Source: Labrenzia sp. DG1229
GTDB lineage: Bacteria; Pseudomonadota; Alphaproteobacteria; Rhizobiales; Stappiaceae
Assembly (NCBI RefSeq): GCF_000521215.1
Contig: NZ_KI928944.1
Location: forward strand, 1 to 41,449
Direction: 5' to 3'
Length of the DNA: 41,449 bases
A program made the position numbers and the translations under genes. Of this stretch, positions 33,718 to 41,449 are shown piece after piece. The notes beneath the pieces are model-generated. The model was not told where the DNA came from and made no database searches. It worked only from the letters and a program-made list of their open reading frames with translations. Numbering within the stretch: position 1 is the stretch's first letter; each line of letters starts with the position of its first letter.

Positions 33718-33881
33718 TATCACTTTCGATAGGGATTATGCTCCTTTTAGGCCTTTTCAATCAAAACTGATAGCATGGAATCCACCCCAAGTCCATTCCA
33801 GAGGGCAAAAAAGACGCCCGGAAGAATATCACTTTTGATAGGAAAGTGGTGAAAAACGCCGAAAACATATCAAAATTGATT
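33718..33881. promoter_or_regulatory. Four HipB-type operator sites (TATC-N6-GATA)
   Basis: TATC-N6-GATA occurs exactly at 33718-33731 and 33827-33840, and with one mismatch at 33759-33772 (AATC...GATA) and 33868-33881 (TATC...GATT). The start-to-start spacings are 41, 68 and 41 bp. All lie just upstream of hipB. From 33882 to 34076 I see nothing further. Confidence 0.65.
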
Positions 33882-34076
33882 ACTTCCTGCAGCTCCCAAA
33901 GCTTCGAACTTGGCCAATCGGCACACTTTCTTCGGCACATGCGGGTCCGAGGATGCCGAAACACTCCACGCAACCATTTTACACACCGCACATACTTGGG
34001 GATGGACCAACAAGGAGTAGATGCGCGGTGATCTGGCCTATGGGCGGGTCCCAGGATCAGAGAGGAAGAGGAAGGA

Positions 34077-34119
34077 AAGCCCGGGGCGCCGGGCTTGATA
34101 GGGAGAGAGAGGCTCTCCC
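34077..34119 (+). promoter_or_regulatory. Two leader hairpins before the parB-like gene
   Basis: AAGCCCGG / CCGGGCTT (34077-34084 and 34089-34096, loop GGCG) and GGGAGAG / CTCTCCC (34101-34107 and 34113-34119) are perfect short stems after a purine-rich run. The start codon is 31 bp downstream. No T tract follows, so translation or stability control is more likely than termination. Confidence 0.5.
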
Positions 34120-34149
34120 GGGCCTGGGTTCGCAGAAGGAACCCGTCAT

Positions 34150-36258
34150 ATGACCAACACGAAACCCAAACAGAAAAACACCGGATCGGCGAAGGCCGCA
34201 ACGCCAAGCGCATCGGTGTTTGAAATGATCCCGCTTTCCAAACTCATGCTCAGCCCGAAGAATGTTCGCAAAACACCTGCAACCGCACAAGCAGATGCCG
34301 AGCTGCGGGCGAGCATCCAAGCAACGGGTCTGAAGCAAAATCTGCTCGTTCATAAGGTGGGGGCGAAGTTTCACGTCCATGCAGGCGGGCGTCGTCTTGC
34401 CGCTCTTCAGCACCTCAAGGAAAATGGTCATCTCAAGGCGAGCCATCCAATCCCCTGCCAGATCGAGGATCCCGACCAGGCTGAAGATACCTCTGCTGCC
34501 GAAAACATGATCCGGTCCGCCATGCATGCGGCCGATCAGTTCGAGGCTTTTGCGGCATTGCGCAAGAAGGGTCGAACTGAAGACCAGATCGCCGCACAGT
34601 TCGGCATCACCACCGATCTCGTCCGTCGGCGTCTGAAGCTCGCAAGCGTCTCTCCCGATCTCATGGAAGCCTTTCGACAAGGTGAAATGTCACTCGAATG
34701 CGTCATGGCCTTCACCCTGACCGATGATCATGCACGCCAGGTCGAAATCTGGGAAAGCATCAAGGATGGCTATCACATTCAGCCGTACACTATTCGGAAC
34801 CGGTTGACCGAAAAGTCCTACTCTGGGGCCTCAAAGCTCGCCAAGTTCGTCGGCATTGACGCGTACAAAGCTGCCGGCGGGACCGTCATCGAAGATCTGT
34901 TCTCGGACCGCGAAAACACGCATCTGAAGGATTCCGATCTTCTGGAGAAGCTCGCCCAGGAGAAACTGCAGGGGCTTGCGGATCAGGCAGCCAAGACCTG
35001 GAAATGGGCGGACGCAGAGCTCGAGACCGACTACGACAGCTTTCGCCCTTTCGGCCGGGTCTATCCCCAACCGCTCGATCCCGATCCCAAACTTGAAGCA
35101 GAGCTGGAAAAGCTTCAGGCCCGCAAAGATCAGCTGGAAGCCGAGTATGATGAGGAGACGTGGACAGAGGAACTTCAGGAAGAGGAAGATCAGATCTGGG
35201 ACCGCATGCGCGAGATCGAAGACATCCAGGAGGCCAACGTCGCCTTCACCGACAAAGACCACAAGGTTGCCGGATGTGTCGTGACCATCTCCCATGCGGG
35301 CGAAGTGACCTACCACGAAGGTCTGGTGCGTCCTGAAGACATCCCCGACGAGGTTGGAGAAACGGTCGGTAAGAAAGGTGCTGACGAAAACGGGGGTGAG
35401 ATCGAGGATGAAGGTCCGTCAATCGAATTGCCACAATCCATGCGTCAATCCTCTGTTCCCGTCGATGCAACAACGGCTGCGCGGAAGGCACAAGGCATCC
35501 CCCAAGCTCTCGCCGATGATCTTCGAGCAACCCGGCACCAGATCTTGCAGGCCCATCTCGCCGCGGACTACGCGACCGCCTATGACGTGATGCTCTATTC
35601 CATGGCGCGCAATGCCATAGGTCACAACGGCTATAAATCGCCGCTCGATCAATCCCTGCGTCCGGCGATGACAATGGGCTCACAAGAGCGGCTTCAGGAT
35701 ACGGTGGCGTCCAAAATGCTTGAAACCCTTGAGGGGAGCCTCAACATGGATTGGGCAAATGCTGATGCACCGGAGGATTTCCAGCTTCTGTGCCAGCTGC
35801 CGGATGAGGACAAACAAGCGATCTTTGCCTGGTGCACGGCCTATGCTCTCAACCAACAGCTCAGCAACGATCAAAATACCAATGCGGTGATCGAAGCGAT
35901 CGGCTTGCGCTTGAGCGTTGATGTTGCCGCCTGCTGGCGTCCTGATGCGGTCAGCTATTGGGGTCGCGTCAAAAAAGATCATGCGCTCGACACCGCCAAA
36001 GCACTGATCGGCGACGGCTGGTCGGACGAACGGAGCGGGTTCCGCAAGGCTGATCTGGCCAAATCGATGGAGCAGGTCTTCTCTGAAAACCCTGTCGAAA
36101 CCGGTGGTGTCTCTTCGGACATTGCCGCAACAACATCCCGTTGGCTGCCTGACGGGATGAGTTTTGCCTCAGATGTGTTCCCCGAAGATGCCAACTCCGG
36201 CACATCGGAACGTGAGGATGGGCAAAACCTGCCGAAATATCTGCAAGACGCTGCATAA
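34150..36258 (+). CDS. Large ParB/Spo0J-domain protein, plasmid/ICE type
   Basis: A 702 aa protein. Residues about 25-115 form the ParB N-terminal (CTPase/ParB-Srx) domain (LSKLMLSPKNVRKTP, LRASIQATGLKQNLLVH, AGGRRLAALQHL, ENMIRSAMHAADQFEAFAAL), followed by a helix-turn-helix (EDQIAAQFGITTDLVRRRLKLA). An acidic coiled-coil lies near 310-360 (LEAELEKLQARKDQLEAEYDEE). The long C-terminal region is typical of the alphaproteobacterial plasmid/ICE version rather than chromosomal ParB (about 300 aa). No parA is next to it, so a role in DNA binding or regulation of the element is as likely as partition. GAAGGA precedes ATG 34150. Confidence 0.87.
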   Translation: MTNTKPKQKNTGSAKAATPSASVFEMIPLSKLMLSPKNVRKTPATAQADAELRASIQATGLKQNLLVHKVGAKFHVHAGGRRLAALQHLKENGHLKASHPIPCQIEDPDQAEDTSAAENMIRSAMHAADQFEAFAALRKKGRTEDQIAAQFGITTDLVRRRLKLASVSPDLMEAFRQGEMSLECVMAFTLTDDHARQVEIWESIKDGYHIQPYTIRNRLTEKSYSGASKLAKFVGIDAYKAAGGTVIEDLFSDRENTHLKDSDLLEKLAQEKLQGLADQAAKTWKWADAELETDYDSFRPFGRVYPQPLDPDPKLEAELEKLQARKDQLEAEYDEETWTEELQEEEDQIWDRMREIEDIQEANVAFTDKDHKVAGCVVTISHAGEVTYHEGLVRPEDIPDEVGETVGKKGADENGGEIEDEGPSIELPQSMRQSSVPVDATTAARKAQGIPQALADDLRATRHQILQAHLAADYATAYDVMLYSMARNAIGHNGYKSPLDQSLRPAMTMGSQERLQDTVASKMLETLEGSLNMDWANADAPEDFQLLCQLPDEDKQAIFAWCTAYALNQQLSNDQNTNAVIEAIGLRLSVDVAACWRPDAVSYWGRVKKDHALDTAKALIGDGWSDERSGFRKADLAKSMEQVFSENPVETGGVSSDIAATTSRWLPDGMSFASDVFPEDANSGTSEREDGQNLPKYLQDAA

Positions 36259-36278
36259 ACGGCTCACTCATGTGAAGG

Positions 36279-36363
36279 GGACCGCCTGCGATCAACACTA
36301 TGATCGTGAGCGGTCCTTGCCCCGTGCCGGGTTGACCAAGGCAGGACACCCCGCCTGCCCGGC
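36279..36363 (+). promoter_or_regulatory. Structured leader before the DUF3768 gene
   Basis: GGACCGC (36279-36285) pairs with GCGGTCC (36310-36316), enclosing CGATCA / TGATCG (36289-36294 and 36301-36306). A second stem GCCGGG / CCCGGC (36326-36331 and 36358-36363) contains the competing pair GGCAGG / CCTGCC. The second structure ends just before the GGAG of the next gene. Confidence 0.5.
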
Positions 36364-36377
36364 ATGGAGTATGACAC

Positions 36378-36779
36378 ATGCAAGAGAACGACCTGGTGGT
36401 GAAACCGTTACCCGAACTGACATCCGTCCAAACCGCCAAGATCATCGCGGATCAAAATGACCGCTTTCGTAAAGCCGCTTTCGGTCAGGCCGTCCCGGCG
36501 CCGGTCCCCGCCGGACAAATCTTCATGACGCCCGGTGTCACGGAATTGCCGGAGGCGTCTCGAGCCGCCCTGCTCCACGCCGTTGCGGCTTATGAGACGT
36601 TCAATCCGGACAGCGATCCGTACAATTGGCGTGAAATGGGCGTCGTGGAGATCGAAGCAGAGACTGTTTGGTTCAAGATCGATCTCTATGACGAGAACTA
36701 CGAATACGGCTCTTCCGATCCCACTGACCTGCGGTTCACACGCCGCGTCCTGACCCTCCTCCTGCCTTCGGAATACTGA
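36378..36779 (+). CDS. DUF3768 domain protein
   Basis: A 133 aa small soluble protein of the DUF3768 family, common in alphaproteobacterial plasmid and integrative-element blocks next to ParB-domain and strawberry-notch genes. Conserved parts are IIADQNDRFRKAAFG, GQIFMTPGV, FNPDSDPYNWREMGVVEIE and WFKIDLYDENYEYGSSDPTD with RRVLTLLL. GGAG lies 8 bp before the ATG. The function is unknown. Confidence 0.82.
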   Translation: MQENDLVVKPLPELTSVQTAKIIADQNDRFRKAAFGQAVPAPVPAGQIFMTPGVTELPEASRAALLHAVAAYETFNPDSDPYNWREMGVVEIEAETVWFKIDLYDENYEYGSSDPTDLRFTRRVLTLLLPSEY

Positions 36780-36887
36780 AGGTTTGGATCATGCATCCGG
36801 ATCGCTCTCATGGCCGAGGGCGGTCCTTTCCCCATGACGGGATTTCAGAAGCGAACAACTTCGCTTGTCCCGTCTTGGAGAAAATTC

Positions 36888-37181
36888 ATGCCCAAATCAT
36901 ACAGCTACAAAATCACCCTTCATCCCGCCCATCGCGAAGGTGTCTTTGTCGTCACCAGCTACGACATGTTCGGCGGCGATTACCCTGAAAAGCAGATCTC
37001 GGCCGCGGGAATGGATGATCTGGTGGATCAGGTCACCCAATTCGCAATGGAGCATGGGGAAGGCTGTCGCGCCTCGGTCAAGTGTCTCGCACCACGCAAA
37101 CCTCCCGGCTTCAAGGCTGCAACCGAAAGTCTCACATTTAACCTGATTGAAAAACCCAGCGGTACGGCCTCCGCGGCTTAG
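36888..37181 (+). CDS. Small conserved hypothetical protein of the plasmid block
   Basis: 97 aa, from ATG 36888 with GGAG 7 bp upstream. Beta strands and one helix are likely (SYSYKITLHPAHREGVFVVTSYDMFGGDYPEKQI, DDLVDQVTQFAMEHGEG). No catalytic motif is visible. I do not recognise a named family. It lies between DUF3768 and another hypothetical gene, all in one direction. Confidence 0.65.
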   Translation: MPKSYSYKITLHPAHREGVFVVTSYDMFGGDYPEKQISAAGMDDLVDQVTQFAMEHGEGCRASVKCLAPRKPPGFKAATESLTFNLIEKPSGTASAA

Positions 37182-37221
37182 CGCAACGATCGCTCAACAC
37201 GTCCAACACCGGAACCCGTCA

Positions 37222-37247
37222 GAAACCTGGCGGGTTTCTTTCGTTTT
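37222..37247 (+). terminator. Intrinsic terminator or attenuator
   Basis: GAAACC (37222-37227) and GGTTTC (37233-37238) form a stem with a 5-base loop followed by TTTCGTTTT. An alternative stem AACCCG / CGGGTT (37213-37218 and 37231-37236) uses the same right arm, so the two structures exclude each other. The next start codon is 21 bp further on. Confidence 0.5.
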
Positions 37248-37267
37248 ACCATCGAAGGAGAGCAGAC

Positions 37268-37846
37268 ATGGAAACGCCGATTCACGAAGAAACGTTCAAC
37301 CACCATCACATCAAAATACTCCATGACCCCGATCCCGAAAGCCCGCACGATTGGGACAATTTGGGGACGATGTCGTGCTGGCATCGCCGCTATCGGCTAG
37401 GCGACAGCCACACATATGACGATCCGCGCGATTTGCTTATCGATCTGGCCGGCATGCCACCTGGCACCGAGCTCGGGATGAACGCACTTTTTGCGCGCGC
37501 CGAACGCCATGCGGTGATCCTGCCCCTTTATCTCTACGATCACAGTGGGATCACCATGAATACAACCGGGTTCCATTGTCCCTGGGACTCTGGCCAGGTC
37601 GGCTACATCCACGTTTCGTTGAAGGAGGTGCGTGAGACGTTCTCCAGACGCCGAGTTTCCCCTGCGCTCCGCAAGCGCGTCACGAAAAACCTCATCGACG
37701 AGGTGGCGACCTATGACAATTACCTGACTGGCAACTGCTACGGCTTCGTCATCGAGAAGGATGAGGAAGAAATCGACGCTTGTTGGGGGTTTCTTGGCGA
37801 CTATCGCGACCACTGCCTGTCCGAAGCGCGCGCCCAGCTGCGCTGA
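37268..37846 (+). CDS. Conserved hypothetical protein of plasmids and phages
   Basis: 192 aa, from ATG 37268 with AAGGAG 7 bp before it. The sequence has recognisable conserved patches (KILHDPDPESPHDWDNLGTM, LPLYLYDHSGITMNT, CPWDSGQVGYIHVS, VATYDNYLTGNCYGF) that I associate with hypothetical proteins in phage and plasmid genomes, but I know no function. Several His, Cys and Asp residues could bind metal. It lies within the ParB to strawberry-notch block. Confidence 0.72.
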   Translation: METPIHEETFNHHHIKILHDPDPESPHDWDNLGTMSCWHRRYRLGDSHTYDDPRDLLIDLAGMPPGTELGMNALFARAERHAVILPLYLYDHSGITMNTTGFHCPWDSGQVGYIHVSLKEVRETFSRRRVSPALRKRVTKNLIDEVATYDNYLTGNCYGFVIEKDEEEIDACWGFLGDYRDHCLSEARAQLR

Positions 37847-37904
37847 GCGGTTTGCGGCCTCATTCGACCAGTCGGTAGGCCGGAAAGGAAGAGGGAGGGT
37901 TGAA

Positions 37905-37923
37905 GGGAAGGGCAAGCCTTCCC
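37905..37923 (+). promoter_or_regulatory. Leader hairpin before the strawberry-notch gene
   Basis: GGGAAGG (37905-37911) and CCTTCCC (37917-37923) form a perfect 7-bp stem with loop GCAAG after a purine-rich run. This resembles the arrangement before the parB-like gene at 34077-34119. Confidence 0.45.
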
Positions 37924-37977
37924 CGGTGTGAGAGAGAGTTTTTGGGGACGGCATCACCCATCTGCCGGAGATCCAAC

Positions 37978-40594
37978 ATGGCACCACATCCTAATTCCAA
38001 TCCCGCGCGCGATAGCGAGCAATCACCCGACCAAAAATCTGATCGACTTCTGAAAGCGGCCGAACTCCTTCTCCCCAGTTTCGAACGCGGGGTGTGCATC
38101 GACCAAGGCCGTTTGCGAGAGACCATGCAAGCGGCGTTTGGCGCCAGCGATACCTCTGGCGCTTGGGTTTGGAAGGACGCCTATGACGCCTGCGAAGCCG
38201 CACAGATCATGATGCTTTCCAAATATGGACCGGCCATGATCGCCAAATCCGCCTCGCCCGCGTCCTTGATCGCACTCTATGAGCGGATCGCAGAGCTTGC
38301 CCCTTCCCATACGCGTCGTAGCGAAACCTCCCAAAAACTGCAGCAGTTCTCAACGCCCCTCCCTCTGGCTGCGATCGCCGCTCATGCAGCGCGGATCAAA
38401 CCAACAGACTTTGTTCTTGAACCCTCGGCTGGCACTGGCATGCTCGCTATTCATCCGGTCTTGCAGGCGGCCTCTCTGCATCTCAACGAAATCGACCCGT
38501 TGCGCGCCGATCTGCTCTCGCTGCTCTTCCCAAAGCATATCGTGACACATCATGATGCCGGCACAATCCATGATCGGCTCGAGCGAGATGTCGAGCCTTC
38601 GGTGATCTTGATGAACCCGCCGTTTTCCGCTGCACCCGGTGTCGACGGCAAATATAAAGGCGCGATGTCGGATCATGTGCTCTCGGCACTGGCGCGTCTG
38701 GCGCCCGGCGGCCGACTGGTGCTGATCTCCGGAGCCAACTTTTCAGCGGCAAATGCATCCTTTGGAAAGACTTTCGAGCGGATCGCGTGCGTTGCCAGTA
38801 TACGGTTCTCCGCTCCAATTGCCGGCAAAGTCTACGCTCGGCACGGCACAACAACCGAGACGCGGCTGACCATCATCGACAAATCGCCAGATTTGGATCC
38901 CGGTGACAAAGAGAGGTGTTGGCCTTGCGTGGAGAGTTCCGACGAACTCATGGCTCTGGTCGAGAAACATTGTCCAGACCGATCTTTGAGCGATCCAGAC
39001 CAGGGCACTTCGTCATCCCGTCCGGCTCAAAACACATCTCTGACAAGCCTGCTGGCCAGGGCGAAAACGGAAGCCCGAGCGGTTGCCGCAGAGCGGGACA
39101 AACACCCGTTCGATCGGGCGGAGATCGGCCCGATCACATACGCCAAGAGGGACTGGACACCTCCAACCGATCACATCTCTGCCGCGCTCTATGAAGGATA
39201 TGCGGTTCAGTCGATTGAGATTCCTGAGGCGAAGGCCCATCCGACGGCCCTTGTGCAATCTGCTGCCATGGCCTCGGTCGCGCCGCCGGTTCCCTCCCAT
39301 CAGACCAAAACTGCCTACGACCATCCTGACCAAGGGTCTGCTGTCTGATGCGCAGCTTGAAAGTGTGATCTATGCCGGCGACGCTCATGCTCAACATCTG
39401 GCAAGCTGGTTTCGCCACGATCCTGAAGACGGACGCCTGGTGGCAAGCGATCCCGATATCGAGGGCGCGTTTCGACTGCGAAAGGGCTGGTTTCTGGGCG
39501 ATGGCACGGGGTGCGGCAAGGGTCGACAGGTTGCCGGGATCATCCTCGACAATTGGCTCGAGGGACGCAAACGCGCTGTCTGGATTTCCAAATCCGACAA
39601 GCTCATCGAAGACGCGATCCGGAATTGGACGGCCCTGGGCGGGCGCAGCTCTGATATCGTACCGCTCTCCCGGTTCAAGCAGGGCGGGGACATTCGCCTC
39701 GATGAGGGCATCCTCTTTGTCACCTATGCCACGTTGCGTACGGCTGAACGTCAGATCGGGGATCGGGTGAAGGCCTCTCGGCTCGACCAGGTCACCGCGT
39801 GGCTTGGGTCCGACTTCGACGGTGTCATCGCCTTCGATGAAGCCCATGCCATGGCGAATGCCGCCGGCGAGAAAGCAAAAGAAGGCAGCCGGGGCGAGAA
39901 AAAGGCGTCCCAACAGGGGCTGGCCGGTTTGAAACTTCAGGATCGCATCCCGGATGCCCGGGTTGTCTATGTCTCAGCGACCGGCGCCACGGTTGTCGGC
40001 AACCTGGCCTATGCCTCGCGTCTTGGCCTCTGGGGCACCGGTGATTTCCCCTTCCCCACACGCTCGCAGTTCGTGGCGGATATGGAGGCTGGCGGTATCG
40101 CGGCGATGGAAATCATCTCGCGCGATCTCAAAGCGCTTGGCCTCTATCTGGCGCGTTCGCTGTCTTATGAGGGTGTTGAATATGAGATGCTCGTGCATGA
40201 ACTGACCCCGGCGCAGCGCAGCATCTATGACAGCTATGCCGAAGCTTTTCAGATCATTCACACCAATCTGGAAGCCGCCCTCGAAGCCTCCGGCATCACC
40301 TCGGACGAGGCAACGCTCAACGTGCAGGCAAAGTCGGCTGCGCGATCGGCCTTTGAAAGCAACAAGCAGCGGTTTTTCAACCACCTCATCACCGCCATGA
40401 AATGCCCGACTGTGATCAAGGCCATCGAAGCCGACCTGACAGCCGGGCATGCCGCGGTCATCCAGATTGTGTCGACAAGCGAAGCGCTGATGGAACGTCG
40501 TCTCGCGCATATACCTGTCTCCGAATGGGGCGACCTCCATGTCGACATCACGCCGCGCGAATATGTGTTATCCGGAACTCGCGATAATACATAA
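37978..40594 (+). pseudogene. Strawberry-notch methylase/helicase, frameshifted and truncated
   Basis: Normally a single protein of about 1400 aa or more. Part 1 (ATG 37978, GGAG 7 bp upstream) is an adenine-type SAM methyltransferase (FVLEPSAGTGMLA, ILMNPPFSA) and stops at 39348. Part 2, in the next frame, is the strawberry-notch helicase/NTPase half: LLSDAQLESVIYAGDAH, P-loop WFLGDGTGCGKGRQVAG, FDEAHAM, YVSATGA, ARSLSYEGVEYEM. Removing one C from the run at 39296-39298 (or 39292-39294) joins the frames. The family sequence then stops at about 40566 (VDITPREYV), where the recombinase element begins; roughly 500-600 residues are missing. Such proteins travel with plasmids and ICEs and may protect or process incoming DNA. 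Confidence 0.85.
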
Positions 40595-40676
40595 TATCCC
40601 ACGCCCACGTTATGCAAAGTACGCGGCTTCAAGTCTTTGATTTGCTTTTCCATTTTGTCTTCTCCACTTGGCATAA
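40568..40676. repeat. Inverted motifs at the left end of a recombinase element
   Basis: At the point where the strawberry-notch sequence stops there is TTATCCGGAACTCGCGATAA (40568-40587), with inverted ends TTATC/GATAA. TTATGCAAAGT (40610-40620) and ACTTGGCATAA (40666-40676) form an inverted pair matching at 10 of 11 positions. Related TTAT-C-containing motifs before a tyrosine recombinase look like its binding sites and mark the element's end. Confidence 0.5.
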
Positions 40677-40716
40677 TCATGATGCCTCTGCTCTTAACAG
40701 CAGAAGGACACCCCTT

Positions 40717-41449
40717 ATGACCTCTACCTTTAACTCTCCTTGCGGCAGTGATTGTCGCGATAACGGTCCCGATGATCACAGCCTCATCCAGGGCTACCGG
40801 GCACAGAACCCCAGACTGTCAGCTGGCGCTCTGAGTGCCGCTCGGCATTTTCTGAAGTGGGCAAAAGCCCAAGGGATCGTGCACAAGGACATCAATGCCA
40901 CAGCCATTGATCGTTTCGCACGGCATCGCTGTCGCTGCGGCCGGTACAGCCCCAATCAGCTTCGTCACCCGGTCTACATGACAGATGTTCGACGGTTTCT
41001 CCGTTATCTGGAGATCGAGAAGATTGTGGCCATTCCTGCCGGGGTTGAACGGCTGGACCAATATCTGGCAGCATTTTCAGTCAGGCTCAGGGCCATTGGC
41101 TACAGCAATACGGTCTATGCAGGGCGATTGAGCCAGGCACGGCATTTTGCCGAGTGGGCCCTGCAGTCGCGTATTCCTTCGTATGAGATCGACGAGGTAA
41201 CCATTGAACGGTTTTCTCGGCACCAATGCCGATGTGGCATCCGGACCAAACGAGGCAAACGCGTGGCAGGATCCGGCACCGCAGATCGGCGCCGTGGCGC
41301 TGGCTGTTTCGTCGATTTCCTGCGTGAACAAGGTGTGATCCAGCCTGCTGTGCGTGCCGATGACACTGAGGCTGACCCGCGACTTAATCGGTTTTGGGCA
41401 GTGGATGCGCGGCGAACGCGGTACAACAGCTGAGACAAGCCGGCGCTAC
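40717..41449 (+). pseudogene. Tyrosine recombinase N-terminal part, frameshifted, 3'-partial
   Basis: ATG 40717 follows AGAAGGA. The first 230 residues hold two copies of a SAM-like core-binding domain (RLSAGALSAARHFLKWAKAQGI and GYSNTVYAGRLSQARHFAEWAL), each ending in a His/Cys patch (HRCRCG and HQCRCG). The frame ends at 41433 with RFWAVDARRTRYNS, but the next frame reads GQWMRGERGTTAETSRRY up to the window edge, the normal continuation. Removing one T from 41392-41395 (or a G after it) restores it. The catalytic domain lies outside the window. Such recombinases occur in IS91-like and RIT-type elements. Confidence 0.72.

Noticed and set aside
34150..36258. ParB-domain protein as a standard ParAB partition system
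   Set aside because: No parA lies next to it and no parS-like repeated sites are evident; length and neighbours fit the plasmid/ICE regulator type.
37268..37846. Hypothetical protein as an anti-restriction or anti-CRISPR factor
   Set aside because: The plasmid/phage setting alone does not support this and no known motif was recognised.

Overview
The window looks like accessory DNA, plasmid or integrated element, of an alphaproteobacterium. The protein families, the moderately high GC content, the ParB/DUF3768/strawberry-notch gene block on the right and the IS630- and tyrosine-recombinase-type remnants all point that way. I cannot name a genus. No rRNA, tRNA or CRISPR array is visible.

Left part (1-27626): a catabolic region with every gene on the plus strand, in about six transcription units. 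Unit 1 (1-5464) is amidase, polysaccharide-deacetylase-like hydrolase, MmgE/PrpD protein, an LLM-class oxidoreductase of the F420-dependent type, and CofE (F420-0:glutamate ligase). Next come two RidA-like proteins (one Tat-exported), a GntR/FCD repressor and an alpha/beta hydrolase. Unit 9000-14834 is an SDR, an NTF2-like protein, a cyclase-family hydrolase and a sugar-type (CUT2) ABC importer. Unit 14935-19320 is an unknown exported protein, a second NTF2-like protein and a FecCD/BtuCD-type ABC importer that resembles the importer proposed for F420-0 in Actinobacteria. Unit 19522-22505 is a TRAP transporter whose binding-protein gene is frameshifted. Unit 22865-27626 is a Cys-less thiolase-like protein with a DUF35 partner, two CaiB/BaiF CoA-transferases and an enoyl-CoA hydratase between them.

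The main idea is that this region encodes an F420-using catabolic pathway in a host that may salvage F420-0 rather than make it: importer, CofE to add glutamate, and an F420-dependent oxidoreductase, with no CofC, CofD or CofGH in view. Related AT-rich operators (core ATCTTAT / TAAGAT) lie on predicted promoters at about 5.57, 8.92, 14.85, 19.49 and 22.85 kb, with a weaker one before the GntR gene itself. That regulator therefore probably controls most of the region.

Middle part (27627-33881): a truncated IS630 element, a secreted EEP-type phosphodiesterase/nuclease, a secreted NUC1-type nuclease gene broken by an in-frame TAA, a cytosolic trypsin-like protease, and a HipAB toxin-antitoxin pair with four regularly spaced operator-like sites.

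Right part (34077-41449): a plasmid/ICE-type block of a large ParB-domain protein, DUF3768, two conserved hypothetical proteins and a strawberry-notch methylase/helicase. The last is frameshifted and then cut off by a recombinase-bearing element. Structured leaders precede several of these genes. Three of the broken genes (dctP, strawberry-notch, recombinase) can each be repaired by removing one base from a short homopolymer, so either decay or assembly error must be considered.
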